A stretch of DNA of 64,000 nt. It comes from Candidatus Flexicrinis affinis. GTDB taxonomy: Bacteria > Chloroflexota > Anaerolineae > Aggregatilineales > Phototrophicaceae. The stretch lies in assembly GCA_016716525.1 (NCBI GenBank), contig JADJWE010000009.1, positions 620,001 to 684,000 on the forward strand, read 5' to 3'. Positions 24,853-32,804 of this stretch are shown here, piece by piece (position 1 is the stretch's first letter; the number at the start of each line of letters is the position of its first letter). Both the position numbers and the translations under genes were made by a program. The notes under the pieces were generated by a model. The model worked only from the letters and a program-made list of their open reading frames with translations. It was not told the DNA's origin and did not search any database.

Positions 24853-26031
24853 CTACAGCGCCTGTGCCCACGAGAGGATCGCGTTCAGGCCGGCCGCGAT
24901 CTCGGACTCCGACGCCGCGATCGTCATGCGCAGGAAGCCTTCGCCGTGGTCACCGTATGCCGAGCCGGGCACGATCGACACGCCGGCCTCGTCCAGCAAG
25001 CGCGAGGCGATGGTGTTTGTCGGCATGGCAAGGCGGCGAACGTCGAGGAAGACGTAGAATGCTCCGGCAGGCGGAGACGCCGAGATCGGTGCGGTCGGAT
25101 GCTCGCTCAGGATCTCGGTGACCAACGCCCGACGTCTCGCATAGGCATCGACCATGGTCTGCACATCGGCGTCGATGGCCGGATTGGTCAGGGCCTCGAG
25201 CGCGCCCGCCTGTACGAACGCCGCCACGTTGGTGATCGAATACTGGCTTGCCTTGAGCGCGAGGTCGATCAGGTTGGACGGGGCCGCGAGATAGCCGACA
25301 CGCCAACCCGTCATGGCGTAAGTCTTGGAGAAGCTGTTGACAAGCAGAGTCCGCGGCCGGGCAACGCCCGAGGCTGACGTATGCGTTCGACCGTCGTACA
25401 GCAGATGGTCGTAGACCTCGTCGCTGATGAGGTACAGGTCGTGCTGGTCGGCGAACTGGCCGAGCTGTGCGAGGTATTCGGCTGTCGCGACCCCGCCGGT
25501 GGGGTTGTTGGGCGAGTTGATGACCAGCGCGACGGTGCGGTGACTGAGGGCTGCCATCCACGCTTCGAACGTCGGCATGAATCCGTATTCAGCGAGGGCC
25601 GGCACGCGGACCGGGACGCCGTGCAGGACGCGCACGAGCTGAGCGTGAGTCTGCCAAGCCGGGTCGGGGATCAATACTTCGTCGCCGGGCGAGAGTATCG
25701 CCTGCAGCGCGACATAGTAGGCGTGAATCGCGCCGTGCGTGACCAGCACCTCGCCGGCGGGATCGTACTCGCTACCCGTGTGACGCCGGATCTTGTCGGC
25801 GATCGCGGTGCGCAGGGCAATCAATCCGCGGCTGTCGCTGTAATGGGTTTGGCCTGCTAGCAGGGCGCGGTGCGCCGCTTCGACAATCGGCGCCGGCGTA
25901 GCGAAGTCCGGGTCGCCGGTTTGCAGCGCGATCACCTGCCGGCCTGCGGCCTTGAGCTGCCGGACCTTGTCCGCGAGCGCAATCGTGAACGACTCGCTGA
26001 TCCCCGCAAGCTCCGCGTTGTAAGACGCCAT
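24853..26031 (-). CDS. Class I/II pyridoxal-phosphate aminotransferase (AspC-like)
   Basis: A 392-residue fold-type I aminotransferase. Recognisable blocks are LQTGDPDFATPAPIVEAA near residue 38, VTHGAIHAYYVALQAIL (phosphate-binding region), NSPNNPTGGVATAEYL (Asn), LYLISDEVYDHLLYDG (Asp, Tyr) and the PLP lysine in LLVNSFSKTYAMTGWRVGYL near residue 235. It is in a minus-strand run with an SDR 18 bp upstream and a DHDPS-like lyase, all presumably transcribed from the GntR-controlled promoter near 27.87 kb. It moves an amino group between an amino acid and a 2-oxoacid of the catabolic route; the donor is unknown. Confidence 0.92.
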   Translation of the reverse strand: MASYNAELAGISESFTIALADKVRQLKAAGRQVIALQTGDPDFATPAPIVEAAHRALLAGQTHYSDSRGLIALRTAIADKIRRHTGSEYDPAGEVLVTHGAIHAYYVALQAILSPGDEVLIPDPAWQTHAQLVRVLHGVPVRVPALAEYGFMPTFEAWMAALSHRTVALVINSPNNPTGGVATAEYLAQLGQFADQHDLYLISDEVYDHLLYDGRTHTSASGVARPRTLLVNSFSKTYAMTGWRVGYLAAPSNLIDLALKASQYSITNVAAFVQAGALEALTNPAIDADVQTMVDAYARRRALVTEILSEHPTAPISASPPAGAFYVFLDVRRLAMPTNTIASRLLDEAGVSIVPGSAYGDHGEGFLRMTIAASESEIAAGLNAILSWAQAL

Positions 26032-26049
26032 GCCTCGCTGTCCGTTTCG

Positions 26050-26832
26050 CTAGATGATCCGGCCCTTGCCGCCGTCGACCCGGATGTCGGTTCCCGTGAT
26101 GTATGCCGCTGCGGGTGACAGCAGGAATGCGCCCGCCGCACCGAACTCTTCGATCGTGCCATAGCGCCCGAACGGGATCGCCGACTCCCAACCGCGCCGC
26201 ACCTCGTCGAGCGACTTGCCGGAGCGGTTGGCGGAGATCTGGTCGAGCTGCGTGACGCGATCGGTGTCGATGCGGCCCGGGACGATGGTGTTGATGCGGA
26301 TGCGCTTCGGGGCCAATTCGTCGGCCAGCGTCTTAACCAGCCCGGTGACACCCGAGCGCATGACGGTTGACAGGCCGAGCCGTTCGATCGGTTCCTGCAC
26401 CGACGAAGACGTGATCGCCAGAATGGCCGAACCGGCCTGCATGTGGGGCAGGGCAGCGCGAATCATGCGGATGCTGCTGAGCAGCGTCAACTCAAACGCA
26501 GCCTGCCACTGCTCGTCGGTCAGCTCGCTAAAGAAGCCCGCCGGCGGCCCGCCAGCGTTCACCAGCAGGCCGTCGATCGTGCCCCATTGCTCGACCGTTG
26601 ACGTCACCCAGCGTTCGATCTCGTCCATCTTGCGAACGTCGCAAGCAGTAGCGATAACCTCGGCACCGGTATCTGCGCGCAGCTTGTCGGCGGCGGCGTT
26701 GATGTCCGCTTCGCTTCGGCTGCATATCGAGACCCGCGCGCCGTCACGCGCGAGCGCCTGCGCAATGCCGTAACCTAGACCTTTGCTCGCGCCGGCTGCC
26801 AGCATGACGCGGCCCTTGAGTCCCAAATCCAT
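26050..26832 (-). CDS. SDR-family oxidoreductase lacking the usual Tyr-Lys pair
   Basis: A 260-residue classical-length SDR. The NAD-binding motif GASKGLGYGIAQAL and the LVNAGGPPAG block are normal, and the catalytic serine stands in ILAITSSSVQEP. Where the family has YxASK, the sequence reads GLSTVMRSGVTGLVKTL, so the catalytic Tyr and Lys are missing. The C-terminus YITGTDIRVDGGKG is canonical. Similar atypical SDRs exist, often annotated as FabG-like. It is 21 bp from the DHDPS-like gene and 18 bp from the aminotransferase. It may be a non-canonical reductase or a lyase/isomerase. Confidence 0.88.
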   Translation of the reverse strand: MDLGLKGRVMLAAGASKGLGYGIAQALARDGARVSICSRSEADINAAADKLRADTGAEVIATACDVRKMDEIERWVTSTVEQWGTIDGLLVNAGGPPAGFFSELTDEQWQAAFELTLLSSIRMIRAALPHMQAGSAILAITSSSVQEPIERLGLSTVMRSGVTGLVKTLADELAPKRIRINTIVPGRIDTDRVTQLDQISANRSGKSLDEVRRGWESAIPFGRYGTIEEFGAAGAFLLSPAAAYITGTDIRVDGGKGRII

Positions 26833-26853
26833 GCGTTCCTTCTTTCCGTAGGG

Positions 26854-27777
26854 TCAGAACGAGTCGAAGTTGATCACTGCGGTCGGGTCGTCGATGCCGA
26901 CCCGCTTGAGGATCCAGTGTACCTCGTCACGCGTGCCTTGATCGATGGGCGCGTACGGTTGACGCAGGCCCGGATGCGCGATCGCGCCGCGCAGTTGCAG
27001 CAGCAGCTTGCGGATGGGCAGGTTGATGACGGGTTGGTTCTCGAAGCGGATCAGCGGCAGGAAGTGGTCGAAAATGCGTTCGGCCCGTGCTTCGTTGCCC
27101 GCCTTGAACGCGTGATAAACCGCCAGCAGCACTTCGTTAAAAGCGAATCCGGTCATGGTGCCAGCGGCGCCGCGCTTTAGTTCTTCGAGCAGAAACATGC
27201 CACCCAAACCGCCGAGGATGTCGTAGCGGTCGGTGGCGGCGCGGATCGCGGTGATCTTCTGCATCAGCGGCGGGTCTTCCAACTTGATGGTGCGGCAGTT
27301 GGGAACGGTCTCGGCCAGCGCGGCGAGCATCGCCGGAGTCATGGTGATGTTGTTCACCGGCGGAAAGTCCTGCACGACGATCGGGATGTCAATCTGTTCC
27401 GCGATCCGGCAGTACAGCGCGACGATGTCGTCATCGGTGGGGTTGTTCATCGGCGGAGGCGCGATCATGACACCGTTAGCGCCGGCATTTTGTGCGGCCT
27501 TGCTGAGTTCGATGCACGTGTCGAGGTCTTTGTGGCTCGTGCCGATCACGACGTTCACGCGCCCGTTGTTGGCACTGAACACCGCGTCCATGACGGCGCG
27601 GCGCTCGTCGACAGTGAGTTTCGCGGCTTCTCCGAGGACGCCGAGGGCAGTCAGGCCCGCCACGCCGAGCTTAATCTGAAAATCGACAAGTCGTGATAGA
27701 CTGACGTGGTCGACGTCACCTTCCGGCGTAAACGGTGTTGCCAGAATATTGAAGATTCCGGTAATCGAAGAACCCAT
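26854..27777 (-). CDS. DHDPS/NAL-family class I lyase
   Basis: A 307-residue TIM-barrel lyase of the dihydrodipicolinate synthase/N-acetylneuraminate lyase family. It begins ITGIFNILATPFTPEGDVD; GVLGEAAKLTVDERRAV corresponds to the GTTGE block, and the Schiff-base lysine is in NCRTIKLEDPP near residue 166. The usual catalytic Tyr segment (YNxP) is replaced by VVQDFPPVNN, so it is unlikely to be a true DapA. ATG 27777 is used because the longer frame runs through the promoter. It is first in the minus-strand unit controlled by the GntR operator. It probably makes or cleaves a 2-oxoacid aldol in the pathway. Confidence 0.88.
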   Translation of the reverse strand: MGSSITGIFNILATPFTPEGDVDHVSLSRLVDFQIKLGVAGLTALGVLGEAAKLTVDERRAVMDAVFSANNGRVNVVIGTSHKDLDTCIELSKAAQNAGANGVMIAPPPMNNPTDDDIVALYCRIAEQIDIPIVVQDFPPVNNITMTPAMLAALAETVPNCRTIKLEDPPLMQKITAIRAATDRYDILGGLGGMFLLEELKRGAAGTMTGFAFNEVLLAVYHAFKAGNEARAERIFDHFLPLIRFENQPVINLPIRKLLLQLRGAIAHPGLRQPYAPIDQGTRDEVHWILKRVGIDDPTAVINFDSF

Positions 27778-27819
27778 AACACCCCTTACCACGGAATGAA
27801 TAGTGGGGTGGGTAGGGCT

Positions 27820-27907
27820 TTGCACGCCTACCTGACTCCACGTATAATGTCTCAATGGTCGACTGTCGACAATCCACATTATAGGGTTTCGCGAACGGAC
27901 TTGTCAA
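27820..27907. promoter_or_regulatory. Face-to-face promoters around a GntR operator
   Basis: Rightward promoter: TTGCAC (27820-27825), 17-bp spacer, TATAAT (27843-27848). Leftward promoter: TTGACA on the minus strand (27907-27902), 18-bp spacer, TATAAT (27883-27878). Between the two -10 boxes lies ATGGTCGACTGTCGACAAT (27855-27873), sharing ATTGTCGAC with the site at 18398-18421. Both transcription starts should fall in or at this operator, so one regulator dimer could block both gntR and the lyase operon. Confidence 0.8.
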
Positions 27908-27909
27908 CA

Positions 27910-28602
27910 ATGGCTGAAAACACGAAGGCCTCTACGATGCACATCGACAATAATCCGCTAAGGGAGCGGATTGCCGATATCCTCCGCGAACTGATTGTCG
28001 AGGGCCAGTTGAAGCCGGGCGAAGCTATCATTGAGATGGAGTTGGCATCGCGTCTAGGTGTGAGCCGGGCGCCGCTCCGCGAAGCCTTGCAGATCCTCAA
28101 CACTGAGGGGCTAATCGAGATCATCCCGTACCACAAGACAACCGTGCGCAAACTGACGCGCCGCGACATCACCGAGCTGTACAGCTTGCGCAGTGCGCTC
28201 GAGGGGTTTGCGCTGCGACAGATCATCAAGCAAGGTGATCCTGAAGCCGTCGAGAAGCTGCAAGGCCTCTACGACGAGATGGTTGGTGCGGCGGACTCCG
28301 GCGAAGCGGCGCTTGCCAGCAAACTCGACCACGAGTTTCACACGGCGATCATCCGCCTGAGCAATCACAATCTCCTCAATCAGATGTGGAACAACGTGTC
28401 GCAGCGGGTGCGGCAGGTGCTTGCCCTGCGCGACATGCGCCGTACGGACATTCGCAAGATCGCGCGCAGCCACAAAGTGCTGATCGATTCGATCGTTGAA
28501 GGCGACCCACACAAGGCCGAGGACTTGGTTGACGCGCACATCATGGACGCCAGCGCGCTGATCGTGAAGATCTGGGAAGATCACGAGACCGAGCCGTCGT
28601 AG
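27910..28602 (+). CDS. GntR-family (FCD-type) transcriptional regulator
   Basis: A 230-residue regulator. Residues ~10-75 are the GntR winged helix (LRERIADILRELIVEGQLKPG, ELASRLGVSRAPLREALQILNTEGLIEIIP). The C-terminal all-helical FCD domain follows (LYSLRSALEGFALRQI, LDHEFHTAIIRLSNHNLL, SHKVLIDSIVEGDPHKAEDLVDAHI) with the usual acidic and His metal ligands. ATG 27910 or 27937 fits; longer frames cross the promoter and operator. FCD regulators bind organic acids or metals and repress catabolic operons. Matching operators at its own promoter and at 18.4 kb mark the cluster 16.2-28.6 kb as its regulon. Confidence 0.93.
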   Translation: MAENTKASTMHIDNNPLRERIADILRELIVEGQLKPGEAIIEMELASRLGVSRAPLREALQILNTEGLIEIIPYHKTTVRKLTRRDITELYSLRSALEGFALRQIIKQGDPEAVEKLQGLYDEMVGAADSGEAALASKLDHEFHTAIIRLSNHNLLNQMWNNVSQRVRQVLALRDMRRTDIRKIARSHKVLIDSIVEGDPHKAEDLVDAHIMDASALIVKIWEDHETEPS

Positions 28603-28641
28603 CAAGCGACGGGTCCGTCGGATGAAGCGGCACGCGCCGAA

Positions 28642-28657
28642 TGTGACACGTTTCACC
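28642..28657. promoter_or_regulatory. CRP/FNR-type palindrome
   Basis: TGTGACACGTTTCACC contains GTGA-N6-TCAC (28643-28656), the half-site pattern of CRP/FNR-family regulators. It is in the gap after gntR and before the disrupted membrane-protein locus. Function is inferred from recurrence elsewhere in the window. Confidence 0.5.
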
Positions 28658-28756
28658 CCAACAAGCATACAAATGTAACTACGTTTGGTACGGCTTGGCG
28701 GTCGTCCGTACGCACAAAAGTGCTACGCTTAAGTTGTACTATGCCCAAGCGGCAAC

Positions 28757-28860
28757 GTTGCGGGCGCCAGCGGGCGCCGCCCGGCCCCGGGCGGGCCGGG
28801 GCGCCGCGGCGCGGGGCGGGGGGGGGGGGCGCGGGCCGGGGGGGGGGGGGGGCTGGTGGG
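28757..28860. other. Poly-G/GC low-complexity stretch, probable assembly artefact
   Basis: About 100 bp of almost pure G and C, including G-runs of 12 to 16, flanked by ordinary sequence. It looks like poly-G-contaminated consensus or a filled gap rather than genomic sequence. The gap 28603-28994 (392 bp) otherwise holds the CRP/FNR-like site and an unassigned leader region; no intact start of the downstream gene is visible. Confidence 0.7.
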
Positions 28861-28994
28861 CGTGCGGGCGCGGTGGCCGGCCTGGCCGCTCAGGGTGGCA
28901 GGGACGGATTGGCCTTGCGGCGTGGCGATCGTCAGCATGCGGGTTCGGCGGTGTGCTGCTCGAGACGGCGTACTTCAAGTCGCTCGTGAGGCCC

Positions 28995-29804
28995 ATGCCG
29001 GAAGCCCGTCCATCCACTGGCACCATGCGCTATATCGGTTGGTTGCTGGCGATGTTCATTCCAGCGGCAACGTTCTTCTGGTTCTTCGCCCGCTTCGCGG
29101 ACTTGCAGCCGACGTTGGGCTTGCCATCGGCACTGTGGCCGCAGAACATCACCACGCAGGTCGTGATCTGGGCGTTCGGCAGCGGCGCGATCCTGCTCGT
29201 GCTGTTCCTGATCTGGCACTTCACCTCCAACAAGGGCGCGACGCTTGCCAACTACGGGGTCACGCTCAACTTGGGCGTGATCCTCAAGTCGCTGCTGCTT
29301 GCAGTCGTGGTGTTCCTGTTCGGGTACCTGCTGCTGTACCTGTCGGATCTCGTGTTCCTGATCGATTTCCGCTTCTGGGTGGTTGCCGTGAAGCTGATGG
29401 AGTCGCTGCACTTCCGCATCTTCCTCGGTTATCTACCCTTCTTCATCGTGTACTTCGTGGTGGCGCTGACGATGCTGCACGGGCAGCATCGTATCGTGCG
29501 CAGCGATGGCTCTGATGTCGGTATGCCGCGCGCCATGCTGGCGAACGTCGGTCTGCTCGTGACGGGCTTTATCGTCCTGCTGCTGATCCAGTATGTCCCG
29601 CTGCTTGCCGGCGGGCCGCTGCCGCTCGCAGAGTCGCTCAATACGATCGTAGCGTTCCAGTTCGTCGGCTTGCTGACGATCGTCGGTGTGATCTCGACCT
29701 ACTTCTTCCGTAAGACGGGCACGATCTTCACCGGTGCGTTCCTCTCGGCGCTGTTCATCACGTTGGCAATCGTGGCGGCTCAGGCGACGCACTTCGCGTT
29801 CTAG
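28995..29804 (+). CDS. Polytopic membrane protein, probably missing its N-terminal part
   Basis: About 270 residues with six to eight hydrophobic segments (IGWLLAMFIPAATFFWFF, VVIWAFGSGAILLVLFLIW, VILKSLLLAVVVFLFGYLLLYL, IFLGYLPFFIVYFVVALTML, ANVGLLVTGFIVLLLIQYVPLL, FVGLLTIVGVISTYFF, FLSALFITLAIVAAQ). It resembles the C-terminal membrane half of large membrane-bound alpha/beta-hydrolase-like proteins, at low certainty. The open frame continues upstream into the poly-G stretch without a credible start, and LLETAYFKSLVRPMPEA before this ATG looks like coding sequence. The likely explanation is a 5' truncation by a gap. A strong terminator follows. Confidence 0.55.
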   Translation: MPEARPSTGTMRYIGWLLAMFIPAATFFWFFARFADLQPTLGLPSALWPQNITTQVVIWAFGSGAILLVLFLIWHFTSNKGATLANYGVTLNLGVILKSLLLAVVVFLFGYLLLYLSDLVFLIDFRFWVVAVKLMESLHFRIFLGYLPFFIVYFVVALTMLHGQHRIVRSDGSDVGMPRAMLANVGLLVTGFIVLLLIQYVPLLAGGPLPLAESLNTIVAFQFVGLLTIVGVISTYFFRKTGTIFTGAFLSALFITLAIVAAQATHFAF

Positions 29805-29820
29805 CCCACACGCCGTTCAG

Positions 29821-29859
29821 CAAAACAGCGGGCGACCCGCAAAGTCGCCCGCTGTTTTG
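29821..29859. terminator. Bidirectional intrinsic terminator
   Basis: A perfect 16-bp stem (CAAAACAGCGGGCGAC 29821-29836 with GTCGCCCGCTGTTTTG 29844-29859) has a 7-base loop. A-rich and T-rich ends make it work on both strands. It serves the convergent membrane-protein and DUF998 genes. Confidence 0.88.
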
Positions 29860-29956
29860 CCATCACATAGAACGCCAAGACGGCGGTCGAAAGTCGTCGA
29901 AACGAGTCGGGGGAGGAGAAGCAGTCCCTCACACCACACCGCTTTCCACATCGGGG

Positions 29957-30610
29957 CTAGTCGGGCTGTCGCGCACGCCAGAACATCATCACCACGACCC
30001 ACAGCAGCAGAAACAGAATCACCGCCCACTCCGACGCGCATATCAGCCGGAATGGCTCGCGCACGGTCATTGCAATCGCGAGCGCGTCGATCCCGTCTAC
30101 ACGCAGCTCGTTGAGAAAGACGAGGTTGGCGGCGAGCATCGGGATTGCGAGCAGTGCCATCCAGCGCGGATAAGCACGTTGGCGCGTCAGCCCGACGAAG
30201 GCGGAAAACACGACAAGCAGCAGCAGCGATCCCTCGAAGAAGCCGAGCGCGACGAGCCGGTGCATGTTGGTGTTGACGTCCATCGGGAAGACGCCGACCA
30301 GCGCGCCCGCGATCCCGACCACGGCGCCGCTGACAGCCACGACATACCGGAAGAAGCCCCGAAATCGCAGTCCGACTCCGACCAGATGCAGGCCGAGCAT
30401 CAGCGCGCCGAAGACCAACGCGATGTTGAAGACCGCGGCCAGTTCGCTGTCCTGCGTGTGGCCCAGCTCCGAGACGAAATAGTTCATCAGCGAATAACGG
30501 CTATCGTCAGGGCCAATGTAGGTCAGCGCCGTGACCAGCGTTGCGATTGCGAGGACGGTCGTGCCGACGTACCCGGGGATGATGGTGAGGCGGCGGCTCC
30601 AGTTCGACAT
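29957..30610 (-). CDS. DUF998-family membrane protein
   Basis: A 217-residue protein with six hydrophobic segments. Diagnostic blocks are NYFVSELGHTQDSELAAVFN and GVFPMDVNTNMHRLVAL, typical of DUF998 (Frag1/DRAM-like fold). ATG 30610 (MSNWSRRLTIIPGYVG) is used; the longer frame adds 14 charged residues. It lies 44 bp downstream of the ureidoglycolate amidohydrolase gene on the same strand and may be its operon tail. Function is unknown. It ends before a strong bidirectional terminator. Confidence 0.85.
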   Translation of the reverse strand: MSNWSRRLTIIPGYVGTTVLAIATLVTALTYIGPDDSRYSLMNYFVSELGHTQDSELAAVFNIALVFGALMLGLHLVGVGLRFRGFFRYVVAVSGAVVGIAGALVGVFPMDVNTNMHRLVALGFFEGSLLLLVVFSAFVGLTRQRAYPRWMALLAIPMLAANLVFLNELRVDGIDALAIAMTVREPFRLICASEWAVILFLLLWVVVMMFWRARQPD

Positions 30611-30654
30611 CGAATACTCGCTTTCAGAGCGACAGAGCAGGGTACGTGACAAGC

Positions 30655-31899
30655 CTATGATGCAGCCAAGCGCACAAGCGTTCGTGCCAGCACGTCGACG
30701 CCGCGCGCGATGTCTTCTGGCGGTGTGTACTCGTCGGGACGGTGGCTGTAGCCGTTCCGCGACGGTACGAAGATCATCGACACCGGGCAGATTTCAGCCA
30801 TGAACAGCGTATCGTGGTAAGCGCGGCTGACCAGTTCGACGTGCGTGCTGCCGGTCTCGTCTGCCGCGTCGCGGATCGCCGCGACCACTACTGCGTCGCC
30901 GTAACACGGGCGGTCGGCGTTGAGGACGGTCCGTTCGATATCGATCTCGCGGGCGACGGCGACAGCGTGTGCTGCGGCTCCCACCTGTTCCACCATACGA
31001 TCGCGCGAGGCGAGGTCGATATCGCGGATGTCGATCTCAAGCGTGACGCGGCTTGCGATGCTGTTGACGGCACCCGGGTAAACATGGCACAGACCGACCG
31101 TTGCGACGGCATCCGGTGACTCACTGGCGCGTCCGGTTCGCTCGACGGCGAGGATCAGCTCGGCGGCGGCGGCAAGCGCGTCACGGCGTTCGGGCATCAG
31201 CACCGTGCCGGCATGCCCGCCCGATCCATGTAGTACCACCCGCAGCGTCGCGGGCGCGGCAATCGCGTTCACGATCCCGATCTGCACGCCGGACGCTTCG
31301 AGGCGTGGCCCCTGCTCGATGTGCAGCTCGACAAAGCTGTGATAGTGCCCCGGCGCAAGCTGTACGGCTGTCAAGTCGCCGGTATAGCCTGCGTGCGACC
31401 GGACTTCGTCGAAGGGGATGCCGTGCGTGTCTTTGAGTGCCAACAGCGCGTCCGGCGAAAGCCTTCCCGCCAGCGCCCGACTGCCAAGACAGCCGATCCC
31501 GAAACGGGTCGGTTCCTCGGCTGTGAACATCAACACCTCGATCGACCGTAGTGGCCGGTATCCGGCGCGCTTCAGCGCACGAATCGCCTCGATTGCGCCG
31601 AGGACGCCAACCGTTCCGTCATACCGCCCGCTGTACGGGATCGCGTCGATATGCGAGCCGGTCGCTATGGCGGGCAGCCCGGGGTCTTCGCCGTCCCATC
31701 GCGCAAACACGTTGCCGACCGCATCCTCACGCACGGACAGGCCCGCGTCGGCCATCAACTGCTTGATGTAAGCGCGCGCAGACAGCTCCACTGGCGTAAA
31801 CAGCACGCGGGTTACGGCCGGCGCGGGTGCGTCGGAAAAGGCCGCGAGCGTCTCGAGCTCGGACTGGATTCTGGTGCTGTCAATCATGATGTCGGTCAT
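30655..31899 (-). CDS. Ureidoglycolate amidohydrolase (plant UAH-like, M20 family)
   Basis: A 414-residue M20 amidohydrolase. Metal ligands: GSHIDAIPYSGRYDGTVG (His, Asp), FTAEEPTRFGIGCLGSRAL (Glu), VELHIEQGPRLE (His) and NGYSHRPDEYTPPED (His). The EEPTRFGIGCLGSR block, the YHDTLFMAEICPVSMIF region and NAIAAPATL match plant ureidoglycolate amidohydrolase rather than allantoate amidohydrolase or carbamoylases. It hydrolyses ureidoglycolate to glyoxylate, CO2 and ammonia, the last step of ureide breakdown. A GTG at 31905 would overlap the upstream stop by 4 bp; the ATG at 31899 has a GAGGT site. It is co-transcribed with the ureidoglycine aminohydrolase. Confidence 0.88.
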   Translation of the reverse strand: MTDIMIDSTRIQSELETLAAFSDAPAPAVTRVLFTPVELSARAYIKQLMADAGLSVREDAVGNVFARWDGEDPGLPAIATGSHIDAIPYSGRYDGTVGVLGAIEAIRALKRAGYRPLRSIEVLMFTAEEPTRFGIGCLGSRALAGRLSPDALLALKDTHGIPFDEVRSHAGYTGDLTAVQLAPGHYHSFVELHIEQGPRLEASGVQIGIVNAIAAPATLRVVLHGSGGHAGTVLMPERRDALAAAAELILAVERTGRASESPDAVATVGLCHVYPGAVNSIASRVTLEIDIRDIDLASRDRMVEQVGAAAHAVAVAREIDIERTVLNADRPCYGDAVVVAAIRDAADETGSTHVELVSRAYHDTLFMAEICPVSMIFVPSRNGYSHRPDEYTPPEDIARGVDVLARTLVRLAAS

Positions 31900-31901
31900 A
31901 G

Positions 31902-32687
31902 TCACCTCACCGTGAGCGCATCGCGGTTGACGTCTTTATAGTACAGGTAGCTGCTCTGCGTCTTGCCGATGGCGCAGAACCACTGCGGGCAGTACGACCC
32001 CATCCAGATCGCGTCCCCGGCCTGAATCGGGTACCACTGATCGTCAAGCCGGTAGATGCCTTGACCTTCGACCAGATACAGCCCGTGCTCCATGATGTGC
32101 GTCTCGACAAACGGCAGCGCGGCGCCGGGCTGAAACGTAAACAGGTTGACGGCCATGTCGTACCGCTGATCGGTCGGCAGCAGCACGCGCAGGCGCGCCG
32201 CCTCGTCGCCCATGAACGGCGTGCCGTCGCCAGCGCGGGCGTGACCCGCGACCGGATCGGGCACAGTATCCGTCACGCGAGACGGTACGTACGGCTTCTC
32301 GAAGATCATCAGCCGCGCTGGCGACAGCGCCGACAGCGTATGCGACCGGCCCGCCGGCACGTACAGAAAATCCTCGGCGACCAATGTAGTCGCGCTGCCA
32401 TCCAGCGCGGCGTCGATCGTGCCTTCAAGCACGAACACAAAACGTTCGACGCCCGGCAGCGGTAGGGCAGACTGCGCGCCATCGGCCATCACGGCGATGT
32501 ACTGGCTGAATCGCGGAAGCCCCCGCATGTGCGGCGAGATCAGCACGATACCCTGCGTGCCCGTCCAGCCCGGCAGGTCGGCGGTGATGTGCCCGTCTGG
32601 CGCGATGAGCGCGTGGTTGGGTTGAACGACGGTGCGGGTCGATCCGAACGGTTTCATGGCAGTAGGCGGCTCCGGCAGGCGAGTCAT
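31902..32687 (-). CDS. allE: (S)-ureidoglycine aminohydrolase
   Basis: A 261-residue bicupin, the same length as E. coli AllE/YlbA. The manganese site of the C-terminal cupin is visible as ETHIMEHGLYLVEGQGIY (E-x-H-x3-H) near residues 185-202. The N-terminal cupin has RFVFVLEGTIDAAL and DFLYVPAGRSHTL. It starts STRTVVQPNHALIAPDGHI, typical of the family. It releases ammonia from (S)-ureidoglycine to give (S)-ureidoglycolate. ATG 32687 is used; the longer frame is arginine-rich leader. It is divergent from the OHCU decarboxylase gene, with 117 bp between for a shared promoter region. Confidence 0.92.
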   Translation of the reverse strand: MTRLPEPPTAMKPFGSTRTVVQPNHALIAPDGHITADLPGWTGTQGIVLISPHMRGLPRFSQYIAVMADGAQSALPLPGVERFVFVLEGTIDAALDGSATTLVAEDFLYVPAGRSHTLSALSPARLMIFEKPYVPSRVTDTVPDPVAGHARAGDGTPFMGDEAARLRVLLPTDQRYDMAVNLFTFQPGAALPFVETHIMEHGLYLVEGQGIYRLDDQWYPIQAGDAIWMGSYCPQWFCAIGKTQSSYLYYKDVNRDALTVR

Positions 32688-32804
32688 CCCGACGACTCTA
32701 CCGCATCCGCGGCGTAGACACCGCATCGACATCCCCGCCAATGTTGGGAAGCGCCGGATTTCTCGCTAGAATCCGCGGCCATCGCCGCTCATCGGAACGC
32801 GTAC

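Noticed and set aside
28757..28860. Functional G-quadruplex
   Set aside because: The run is too long and abrupt and breaks a gene; a sequencing or assembly artefact is more likely.
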